Notes under the pieces: generated by a model
What the model was told of the DNA's origin: nothing
Database searches by the model: none
What the model saw: only the letters and a program-made list of their open reading frames with translations
In this document: piece by piece, positions 42,967 to 49,612 of the stretch
Layout: each line of letters opens with the position of its first letter
Position numbering within the stretch: position 1 is the stretch's first letter
Assembly: GCF_030317145.1 (NCBI RefSeq)
Contig: NZ_JASZYE010000001.1
Location: 1 to 64,000, forward strand
DNA length: 64,000 bases
Origin: Variovorax flavidus
GTDB lineage: Bacteria > Pseudomonadota > Gammaproteobacteria > Burkholderiales > Burkholderiaceae_C
Reading direction: 5' to 3'
Position numbers and translations under genes: made by a program

Positions 42967-44517
42967 TCACTCCACCTCTGAAGAAATGGCGACCATGCCC
43001 GCCGCACAATGTGCAGCACCGGCTTTTTCAAGTTGGGCGAGCGCGCGGTAGACGGTGCTGTGGTCATACCGGCCCTTGAAGTGGATGACGACCTCCGATT
43101 TGCGTATCCCGACCCGACGCGCGCGCAGGAATTCGGCCACGGCACCGGCGCTCTCCGACATCGTCTTATGGCCGTTCTTCTTGGCCGGCGCATCGATGGC
43201 CTCGACTGTGCACGCGGTGATCGGTTTGCCCGACGGTCGCTGCGCCAGCGTCATCGGATCCAACCGAAAGCCTATGCGTAGCCCCTTGCTATCCAGGTCG
43301 CGCTGCTTGGTCGCCTCGATCACCCGTTCGCCCGTGGCGTCGTTCGAGGTCACCTCCATCTCGGTGTCGCAGGCTGCGCGCAGGCCTGACCATCCGCGCA
43401 TTCCCCTGGCGGCATCCTTGCCGCAGTGGTGCACCAGCAGGAAGTGCGTGCCGCTCGCCTGGCGGATCGCGTCGATGTGCTTGAGCACCACGCCCATGTC
43501 CTGGCCAAGGTTCTCGTTCGCTCCTGCGGACAGCCGGGCCAACGTGTCGCCCACCACCAGCACGCACTTCACGCCGAGCTTGCGCTCGGCCTGCTCGATC
43601 TCCGCGACAACTGCGGCCGCGTCCGCTTCGCTGTCGTAGAAGTTGATTGGCGACTTGACGATGGCGAGGCGATGCATGCCGTCGCTGCCGTGCCTGCGAA
43701 CCCAAGCCTGCATACGGCGGCGAACGCTGCGCGGTGCCTCTGCTGCAAGGTACACCACAAGGCCACATTGAACGGCCCGGCCCATCCAGGGCCGGCCGCT
43801 CGCAACATGCGCAGCGATGTCGATGGCCGCGTAGCTCTTGCCGCTGTTGCTCTCTCCGTAGAGAACCGACAGCGCTCCGCACGCGAGCAACCCTTCGATC
43901 AGTTCGTCCTCTACTTCGATGTCTTCGCCCAGTTCATGCGCCCACTCCATCTGCAAGCCAGCAGTGCCATCTCGCAACTTCTCGAAGAGGCTGCAGGCAA
44001 GCTCGCCGGCGTCGCGCAGCGCGAAGGGGTCGGAGCGAAACGCCGCCTGCGTCGCACCATCGAGGATGCCGATCAACTCGCGCTGCCTCGCGCGGTCGAC
44101 CACGATGCGCGCATAGGCCTCGGTGTTGTTCGCGCTGGGCACGTACTGCGCGAGCTGATTGAGGTAGTCCATGCCGCCCACCTCATGCAACTTGTCCTGC
44201 TGCTGCAACTCGGCGATCACGGTCACGGTGTCAGCCGCCTTGCGCAAATGCTGCAGCCGCGCGATCGCGCCGAAGATGATCTTGTGCTCGTGTCGACTGA
44301 AGTGGTCGGCCTGCAATGGCGTGGACTGCACGATGGGCCACGCCGTCGCTGCATTCAGCAGCAAGGCACCGAGCACTGCTGACTCGGCCTCGATGCTGTG
44401 CGGCGGGATGCGCAGGCCGTCTGGTGACTCTTCCTCCGTGTCCTGGCCGTTGGGCATCGGCATCGGCATCGGGCCGTTGCCGGATCGGGGCTCTGATCGC
44501 GGCCTGGCGCGTGTCAC
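42967..44517 (-). CDS. DnaB-N/RepA-like ATPase fusion helicase
   Basis: A 516-residue protein combining a DnaB-type N-terminal domain (about residues 36-150; PPHSIEAESAVLGALLLNAA and VGGMDYLNQLAQYVPSANNT) with a RepA/AAA_25-type ATPase. That ATPase has Walker A YGESNSGKSYAAIDI with Lys227, LVVYLAAEAPRSVRRRMQAW, Walker B CVLVVGDTLARLS and HFLLVHHCGKDAARG. The C-terminus has a winged-helix-like segment (YDHSTVYRALAQLEKAGA). The GTG at 44517 overlaps the previous stop (GTGA) and is preferred to ATG 44568. It is probably the element's replicative helicase. Confidence 0.82.
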   Translation of the reverse strand: MTRARPRSEPRSGNGPMPMPMPNGQDTEEESPDGLRIPPHSIEAESAVLGALLLNAATAWPIVQSTPLQADHFSRHEHKIIFGAIARLQHLRKAADTVTVIAELQQQDKLHEVGGMDYLNQLAQYVPSANNTEAYARIVVDRARQRELIGILDGATQAAFRSDPFALRDAGELACSLFEKLRDGTAGLQMEWAHELGEDIEVEDELIEGLLACGALSVLYGESNSGKSYAAIDIAAHVASGRPWMGRAVQCGLVVYLAAEAPRSVRRRMQAWVRRHGSDGMHRLAIVKSPINFYDSEADAAAVVAEIEQAERKLGVKCVLVVGDTLARLSAGANENLGQDMGVVLKHIDAIRQASGTHFLLVHHCGKDAARGMRGWSGLRAACDTEMEVTSNDATGERVIEATKQRDLDSKGLRIGFRLDPMTLAQRPSGKPITACTVEAIDAPAKKNGHKTMSESAGAVAEFLRARRVGIRKSEVVIHFKGRYDHSTVYRALAQLEKAGAAHCAAGMVAISSEVE

Positions 44518-44768
44518 GTCGTGGCTCCGGTGCCGCGGTTCGCGCTGTCGAGGATCTGACGCAGGCACGCCTTGAGCGCGGAGATCTCACCCGCCATCAA
44601 CTGACGGTGCGCGGCCACCGAGCGCAGGTCCACGACGCGGGTGGCGAGTTGGCAAGCGAACGAGCAGCGAACAAGCGACACGCGACTGCTGTGTGCTCGC
44701 AGCTCCGCGAGCAGCCAGAGCGCGTCGGCCTTGTACTTCTCCTCTGGAGGATGGAAAGCAGTTGCCAT
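44514..44768 (-). CDS. 84-residue small protein coupled to the helicase
   Basis: ATG at 44768 encodes MATAFHPPEEKYKADALWLL and a mostly helical protein. Its stop overlaps the helicase GTG (GTGA), so the two are translated together. GGAG lies about ten bases before the ATG within the palindrome GGAGATCTCC. It may load or regulate the helicase; no family is recognised. Confidence 0.6.
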   Translation of the reverse strand: MATAFHPPEEKYKADALWLLAELRAHSSRVSLVRCSFACQLATRVVDLRSVAAHRQLMAGEISALKACLRQILDSANRGTGATT

Positions 44769-44835
44769 GTGCGGAGATCTCCATGCATGGCCGGAGCTTG
44801 GTTGCGGATGTCAGGTTCAGCGCCTACGATGGGCG

Positions 44836-44890
44836 CCGTCCTTTCTGAATTGAACCTGCGGCCGGTCCCAAGCGACCGGCCGATTTTTTT
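44836..44890 (+). ncRNA. candidate small antisense RNA between the AlpA-like and helicase operon genes
   Basis: A possible promoter (TTGCGG 44802-44807, 17-base spacer, TACGAT 44825-44830) and an intrinsic terminator at 44859-44890 face rightward, against all surrounding element genes. The predicted RNA would be about 55 nucleotides and complementary to the leader of the 84-residue gene/helicase operon. P4 immunity by a small RNA is a precedent. Only the terminator is strong evidence. Confidence 0.4.
44859..44890 (+). terminator. strong intrinsic terminator, plus strand
   Basis: CGGCCGGTC and GACCGGCCG form a perfect 9-bp stem with a six-base loop (44868-44873), followed by ATTTTTTTA. It faces right although both neighbouring genes run left, so it must end a plus-strand transcript. 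Confidence 0.8.
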
Positions 44891-45299
44891 ATGCGTTCGC
44901 TGTCTGGTCCGTCTTGCGCGGCCGGCCTCTTGGTCGCGATGTCGGTGCGACAGGCGGGGCGGGCGGACGAGGTTCAACAACTCGCGATTGCCAACTCGCG
45001 CGCGTCGCGGCTTTCGCGGGATCTGCGCGCCGCTGCAGGTATTCGCGTACGTCCTGCGAGCGCCACCGTCGCTCGCGGTTGTCGCTGGTCACTGGAGGGG
45101 GCAAGACCCCGGACCTCAGCTTGCGGTCGATGGTGGGCAGCGAATCGCCGATCAGCAGTTGCAAAGTCCGCGCGGTGAGCAGTGCGTTGTCGACGTTGAG
45201 AACGTCGAGCGGCTGCACGAGAGGGGGTTTGCGAAAGGCAGGGCCGCCCGGCGTCGGGACAGGGCGGGCTTTGGCGCGAGTAGGGCTTTGAGGGGTCAT
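44889..45299 (-). CDS. AlpA-like excisionase/regulator
   Basis: A 136-residue protein. The central segment is a winged-helix AlpA/MerR-type DNA-binding motif (TLQLLIGDSLPTIDRKLRSG and WRSQDVREYLQRR), with Pro/Arg-rich tails on both sides (RPRGRPRKTD resembles an AT-hook). AlpA proteins in satellites and P4-like elements control integrase expression and excision. The start is uncertain: ATG 45299 or 45320. It lies between the integrase and the helicase operon, the usual AlpA position. Confidence 0.72.
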   Translation of the reverse strand: MTPQSPTRAKARPVPTPGGPAFRKPPLVQPLDVLNVDNALLTARTLQLLIGDSLPTIDRKLRSGVLPPPVTSDNRERRWRSQDVREYLQRRADPAKAATRASWQSRVVEPRPPAPPVAPTSRPRGRPRKTDQTANA

Positions 45300-45500
45300 G
45301 GAGCTGCATTGAAAACTCATGGGAGCCAATGCGAAAGGCGCCACGATTTGGCCCGCGCTTTCCACGTGATTCGCTGTGTCCGGTGCAGTCCATTGGAGTC
45401 ATGTTCTGTCCACTGAACATGAAAGCGGGCGCAGTTACCGTTTAAAACAAATCAGCGGCCGACGAGGGCCGCTGATTCGTGATGACGCGAGTTGACGGGG

Positions 45501-46766
45501 CTATGCGGCGCGGCCAGCGAGCCGCACAACCTTGGCGGTCGCCTTCTTCGCGGGCATGGTGACGAAGCCATCCAGGAAGTCGCCCCAGGCCTGCATCGCC
45601 TCTTTGCGTTGACGAGTCCACGTCGTGCGGTCGTACGCGCTGCCGAGCGGGCCGGGCTTGCCGTGCCCGAGCAACTCTTCGAGCACGGACTCGGGTATGT
45701 CGTGGTGCTCGGCGAGGACGGTGCGCGCCATGGCCCGGAAGCCGTGCGCGGTCATCTCTTCCTTGGAATAGCCAAGCCGACGCAACGCGCTGTTCACGGT
45801 GCCATCGCTCATCGGCCGCTCGCCGGTGCGCTCGCTTGGAAAAACGTACTTGCCACCACCGCTCAGGTTCTTGAGGCGTTGCAGGCAGTCGACCGCCTGC
45901 GACGAGAGCGGCACCTCGTGCGGCTTGCCCTGCACCTTGGCACGCAGAGTTCGCTTCATCTCTGCTGAGGGGATCACGATGACGTGCTTACTGAACGACA
46001 CCCAGTCCCATTGCAGGCCGCGCAGGTTGCCGGGCCGCTGGAACAACAATGCCGACAACCAAAGCGCCTCGCGCGTAATGCTGCGCCCGTGATAAGCGTG
46101 CACTGCGCGAATCAGCTCGGGCAATTTCTCGACGTCAGTCACTGCGCCATAGCTGCGCTGTATCGGAGCACGGATGGCGCCTCGCAAGTCGATCGACACA
46201 TCACGCTCGGCGCGGCCGGTCTGCACTGCATATCGCAGCGTCTGCGAAGCGTACTGCCGAAGGCTCGTGGCGGTTTCGTGCTTGCCCTGCTGCTCCACGA
46301 CGCGCAACGGCGCAAGCAGGATCGGCGCTGTGATCTGCGTGACGGGCAGCGAGCCGATGCGCGCGAAAAGATGACGCTCCTGCATCGCGAGCCACTTCTC
46401 ACGGTGGGCGTCCTGCCAGGTCAACGGGTTGAGCTGGTGCAGTTCGCGTGCGATGGCTTCATACGTGTTGGCGGCCGCGGTCTGGTTGCTGGCCACGACC
46501 ACGCGTTGCTGCTGCTGAGGGTCCCGGCCTGCCCGCAGATGCGCCTTGGCTTCATCCCGAGCCGTGCGCGCTGCGGGTAGTGCGATGGCTGGAAAAGGGC
46601 CGATGCCCATGCGCCGCTCGGCGCCGTTGTGGCGGTACTTCAAATACCAGTAGCGGCTGCCAGAGCGAGCTACTTCCAGGTACAGGCCGCCGCCGTCGAA
46701 GGCTTTCGAGCCGGGCGCCGCGTTCTTGCAATCCTGGACGGTGAGGGGAGTGACTGTCTTTGGCAT
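45501..46766 (-). CDS. int: P4-type tyrosine integrase
   Basis: A 421-residue tyrosine recombinase of the P4 class. The DUF4102-type N-terminal domain (SKAFDGGGLYLEVARSGSRY; RRMGIGPFPAIALPAARTAR) is followed by the catalytic domain: Arg in LLFQRPGNLRGLQW, His-x-x-Arg in AHGFRAMARTVL, His in LLGHG and the nucleophile Tyr378 in SAYDRTT. It starts at ATG 46766, adjacent to the tRNA-Gly att site, as expected for this family. It catalyses integration and excision at the 23-bp core. Confidence 0.93.
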   Translation of the reverse strand: MPKTVTPLTVQDCKNAAPGSKAFDGGGLYLEVARSGSRYWYLKYRHNGAERRMGIGPFPAIALPAARTARDEAKAHLRAGRDPQQQQRVVVASNQTAAANTYEAIARELHQLNPLTWQDAHREKWLAMQERHLFARIGSLPVTQITAPILLAPLRVVEQQGKHETATSLRQYASQTLRYAVQTGRAERDVSIDLRGAIRAPIQRSYGAVTDVEKLPELIRAVHAYHGRSITREALWLSALLFQRPGNLRGLQWDWVSFSKHVIVIPSAEMKRTLRAKVQGKPHEVPLSSQAVDCLQRLKNLSGGGKYVFPSERTGERPMSDGTVNSALRRLGYSKEEMTAHGFRAMARTVLAEHHDIPESVLEELLGHGKPGPLGSAYDRTTWTRQRKEAMQAWGDFLDGFVTMPAKKATAKVVRLAGRAA

Positions 46767-46792
46767 GTCGGGCTTTGGGAAGGCGCCCGAAG

Positions 46793-46845
46793 TTTTGGGG
46801 AGAAGCTTTGAGGATTTTGGGGATAACGCCCCCTTGTACGCCCCC
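46793..46845 (+). other. CGCCCCC and TTTTGGGG sites, candidate integrase arm sites (right)
   Basis: CGCCCCC at 46827-46833 and 46839-46845 (12-base spacing) duplicates the pair at the left end. Two further copies in inverted form, TTTTGGGG, lie at 46793-46800 and 46815-46822 upstream of the integrase start. Integrase binding here could also autoregulate int. The remaining 46767-46961 region shows no gene. Confidence 0.5.
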
Positions 46846-46913
46846 AAAAAATCAGATGCCTCCTGAAAATCAATGATTGGTGATGAGGCACCATTTTAGC
46901 TGTTTTACCAATG

Positions 46914-46936
46914 AAAAAGGCCTCTAACTGAGGCCT
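46914..46936 (-). terminator. intrinsic terminator after tRNA-Gly
   Basis: On the minus strand AGGCCTC-AGTTA-GAGGCCT is followed by TTTTCATT, ending the tRNA transcript about 26 bases past its 3' end. The hairpin lies on the element side of the junction, so the element supplied a new terminator to the tRNA and shields int from read-through. Confidence 0.75.
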
Positions 46937-46961
46937 GTTGAAATGTCATGAAAATGTGATT

Positions 46962-46984
46962 TGGAGCGGGTGAAGGGAATCGAA
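46962..46984. other. attachment site, tRNA-proximal copy
   Basis: The 23-base segment shared with 36061-36083, covering the CCA end, acceptor 3' strand and part of the T arm of tRNA-Gly. Because it regenerates the complete tRNA, insertion did not destroy the gene. Confidence 0.88.
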
Positions 46985-47035
46985 CCCTCGTATGAAGCTT
47001 GGGAAGCTGCCGTTCTACCATTGAACTACACCCGC
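46962..47035 (-). tRNA. tRNA-Gly (anticodon CCC)
   Basis: A 74-nucleotide cloverleaf with encoded CCA: acceptor GCGGGTG/CACCCGC, D arm GTTC/GAAC, anticodon loop TTCCCAA (anticodon CCC, reads GGG), T arm GAGGG-TTCGATT-CCCTT, discriminator T. The anticodon stem GCAGC/GCTTC has one C-U mismatch at positions 28-42. A -10-like TAGAAT lies at 47048-47053. It is the integration target of the neighbouring element. Confidence 0.93.
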
Positions 47036-47069
47036 AGACCGGCGCGAATTCTACAGCGGGCGTGAGTCC

Positions 47070-48005
47070 TCAGAGAGCCGGAGGCCGCGCCGCGCCGCGC
47101 GCGTTCAAGTACACCGAATACAGCGAGGTCGTCGCGCAGATGAACAGCCGGTTGAGCTTCGGTCCCCCGAAGCACACATTGGCCACCACCTCCGGCACCC
47201 GGATCTTCCCGATCAGCTTTCCATCGGGCGCATGGCAATGCACGCCGTCGCCGGCGCTCGTCCACAGATTGCCTTTCGTGTCGATGCGGAAACCGTCGAA
47301 CAAGCCGCTGCCGCATTCCGCGAAGACTTCGCCGCCCGACAAGCTGCGCCCATCGGCTCCGACGCGAAAGCGCCGGATGTGCCGGGGACCGTCGTGCACG
47401 TGCGTGGCCCCGGTGTCGGATACATACAGCAAGCTCTCGTCCGGTGAAAACGCAAGCCCGTTGGGCTGCACGAACCCATCGGCGACTTTGCCGACCGCGC
47501 CCGACTCCGCATCGATGCGGTACACGCATTGGCTCCCGATCTCGTTCGGCGCCGCGTCTCCTTCGTAGTCGCTGTCGATCCCATAGCTCGGATCGGAGAA
47601 CCAGATGCTCCCATCCGACTTGACGACAACGTCGTTCGGCGAGTTGAGGCGCTTGCCCTCGAAGTGCGAAGCAAGCACGGTGCGCGTGCCGTCATGTTCG
47701 ATGCGCGACACACATCGCCCTCGGTGCTCGCAGGACACCAGCCTGCCTTGCAGGTCGACCGTGTGGCCGTTGGTGTTCAGTGCCGGTTGCCGGAACACCG
47801 ACACCGAGCCATCGGTCTCGTCCCAACGCAGCATGCGGTCGTTCGGGATGTCGGACCACACCAGGTAGCGGCCGGCCGCGAACCATGCCGGCCCCTCGGC
47901 CCAGCGGCAGCCGGTGTAGAGCTTCTCGATATGGACGTTGGCGAAGACCAACTGGCGAAAGCGCGGGTCGAGTGATTCGAAGCTGGGCGCGAGGTCGGTC
48001 ACCAT
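47070..48005 (-). CDS. SMP-30/gluconolactonase/LRE family protein
   Basis: A 311-residue six-bladed beta-propeller. Metal-site residues typical of the family are visible: Glu in CRWAEGPAWF, Asn in RLNSPNDVVVKSDGSIWFSD, Asn in FVQPNGLAFSPDE and Asp in LYVSDTGA. Members hydrolyse sugar lactones such as gluconolactone. No signal peptide is present, so it is cytoplasmic. It is transcribed toward the tRNA-Gly gene and appears monocistronic. The substrate is not determined by sequence. Confidence 0.88.
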   Translation of the reverse strand: MVTDLAPSFESLDPRFRQLVFANVHIEKLYTGCRWAEGPAWFAAGRYLVWSDIPNDRMLRWDETDGSVSVFRQPALNTNGHTVDLQGRLVSCEHRGRCVSRIEHDGTRTVLASHFEGKRLNSPNDVVVKSDGSIWFSDPSYGIDSDYEGDAAPNEIGSQCVYRIDAESGAVGKVADGFVQPNGLAFSPDESLLYVSDTGATHVHDGPRHIRRFRVGADGRSLSGGEVFAECGSGLFDGFRIDTKGNLWTSAGDGVHCHAPDGKLIGKIRVPEVVANVCFGGPKLNRLFICATTSLYSVYLNARGAARPPAL

Positions 48006-48075
48006 CGTTGCTCCTGTGGTTTCATCGTCATCGATTCGTTGCGAATGGCGGCACGATCATCTTACAAACAGCGTG

Positions 48076-48606
48076 ATGACATCCGAACCTGCGCCGACCC
48101 GGCGCCTCTTCATCGGCCTGTTCCCTGATCCGGGCGTACAGGCCGCCATCGATGCGCACCGCAGCACCTGGTGGTGGCCGCGCGGCGTGCGAATGATCGT
48201 GCCTGCGCGCATCCACATGACGCTGCACTTTCTCGGCGAGGTTGCGGCGGCGCAGCAAGCCGCGTTGCAGCAAGGGCTCGCCGAAGTGCCGATGCACGCG
48301 TTGACGCTGGTGCTGCGAACGCCGGAGGTGTGGCGCAATCCCGTTGCGGTGCTGCGACCGGATGAGCACGAAGGGCTGTGCGTATTGCATGAGCGCCTGA
48401 AGCAGCCGCTCATCCACGCGGGCCTCGTGCCGGAGCGCGTGCGCTGGACCCCGCATCTCACCATCGCCCGCAAATGCCTGGGCGCGGTGCCGCCGAACGA
48501 GATGTCGCCGATTCCCTGGCAGGTGAGCGACTTCGTGCTGGTCTGCTCGCACATGGCGCCGCCTGCCCACTACGAGATCCTCGCGCGCCATTCCGTGCGT
48601 CATTAA
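48076..48606 (+). CDS. thpR: RNA 2',3'-cyclic phosphodiesterase (2H family)
   Basis: A 176-residue 2H phosphoesterase with both HxTx motifs: HMTLHFLG near residue 48 and HLTIARK near residue 128. The N-terminal RLFIGLFPDPGVQAAI strand is typical of ThpR/LigT. It hydrolyses 2',3'-cyclic phosphate ends of RNA to 2'-phosphates. The ATG at 48076 fits the family start. It sits before the two-component pair without overlap. Confidence 0.93.
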   Translation: MTSEPAPTRRLFIGLFPDPGVQAAIDAHRSTWWWPRGVRMIVPARIHMTLHFLGEVAAAQQAALQQGLAEVPMHALTLVLRTPEVWRNPVAVLRPDEHEGLCVLHERLKQPLIHAGLVPERVRWTPHLTIARKCLGAVPPNEMSPIPWQVSDFVLVCSHMAPPAHYEILARHSVRH

Positions 48607-48637
48607 CGACGGCATTTGATTGCGGCAGAATCCTCCG

Positions 48638-49612
48638 ATGAAGAAATTTCCGGTCGAAGCGAGTCTGCTTCTTGTCGATGACGATCCCGCCATCATTCAG
48701 GTACTGAGTCGGATACTTTCGGACTACACGACAGTTCGTTTCGCGACCAGCGGTGCCGACGCACTGCAGCTCAGCAGGGAAGCGCCGCCGGACCTGATCC
48801 TGCTCGACGCGCAGATGGGCGACATGAGCGGCCTGCAGGTGTGCGAAGCGCTGAAGGCCGACCCGGCGTTGGCCGACGTGCCGGTCATCTTCGTCAGCAG
48901 CCACCAGGAATCTGAACTCGAAGTGGCGGTGCTGGAACTCGGCGCAGTGGACTTCATCCGCAAGCCTTTCAATGCGTCCCAGGTGACGGCAAGGGTGAAC
49001 ACCCAGCTGAAGCTGAAGCGTCTGTCCGACGACCTGCGCCGCTTGTCCCGGATCGATGGGGCTACTGGCCTCGCGAACGATCGCGCCCACGGCGAAATCC
49101 TGGTGCGCGAAACGCTTCGTGCGGCCGAGTCGGGCCAAGCGGTGGCGCTGGTGGTGCTCGAGGTCGACTTCTTCCAGTCCTTCGAGGCGCTTTACGACCG
49201 CAAGGCCACGGATGCCTGTCTCGCCGCCATCGCCGAAGCCTTGCAGCGCAGCGCGCGCCGGCCCGGCGATTTCGTCGCCAGGCTGGATCGCGAACGTTTT
49301 GCGCTGGTCCTCGCAGACACGGCTGCGGACGACGCGCTGCATGTCGCCAATCGCGCGCTCCGGGCGGTCGAAGCGCTGGACATCAGCCATCAGGGCTCCG
49401 CCGTCTCGCGCCATGTGACGTGCAGCGCCGGCGTGTCCTGCCTCGATGACGCTGCGCGCGCAGACCTGGCCGGCGCGGGTGTCGATGCGGTGGAGGCTCT
49501 CGAACGCGCTGCCCGTGACGCGCTCGCGGAGGCCGCGAGGGCCGGGCGGGCCCAGGCGAGCCTGATGGCTCCCAAGGCCCCGGCGCCGGAGCCCGGCACC
49601 GAGGCCGGTTGA
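48638..49612 (+). CDS. response regulator with degenerate GGDEF domain
   Basis: A 324-residue protein. The receiver (residues 8-125) has the acidic pocket LLVDDDPA, phospho-acceptor Asp57 in LILLDAQMG, Thr/Ser in IFVSS and Lys in IRKPF. The C-terminal half aligns with GGDEF domains (SRIDGATGLANDRAHGEIL), but the active-site GGDEF is replaced by LDRER in ARLDRERFALVLA, so diguanylate cyclase activity is not expected. It overlaps the hybrid kinase start (TTGA), suggesting they form one signalling system. Confidence 0.85.
   Translation: MKKFPVEASLLLVDDDPAIIQVLSRILSDYTTVRFATSGADALQLSREAPPDLILLDAQMGDMSGLQVCEALKADPALADVPVIFVSSHQESELEVAVLELGAVDFIRKPFNASQVTARVNTQLKLKRLSDDLRRLSRIDGATGLANDRAHGEILVRETLRAAESGQAVALVVLEVDFFQSFEALYDRKATDACLAAIAEALQRSARRPGDFVARLDRERFALVLADTAADDALHVANRALRAVEALDISHQGSAVSRHVTCSAGVSCLDDAARADLAGAGVDAVEALERAARDALAEAARAGRAQASLMAPKAPAPEPGTEAG

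Larger units (their letters stand above)
36061..46984. mobile_element. integrative element in tRNA-Gly(CCC): capsid-encoding phage-satellite-like island
   Basis: About 10.9 kb between two identical 23-bp copies of the tRNA-Gly 3' end (36061-36083 and 46962-46984). It carries a P4-type integrase next to the intact tRNA, an AlpA-like regulator, a DnaB-N/RepA-like helicase, a zinc-finger protein, a radical SAM protein, several small ORFs and an HK97-type capsid gene, all leftward. Cargo genes lie at the far end. No terminase, portal, protease, tail or lysis gene is visible. This fits a satellite depending on a helper phage, or a decayed prophage. Both att copies and the integrase frame are intact, so excision looks possible. 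Confidence 0.85.
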
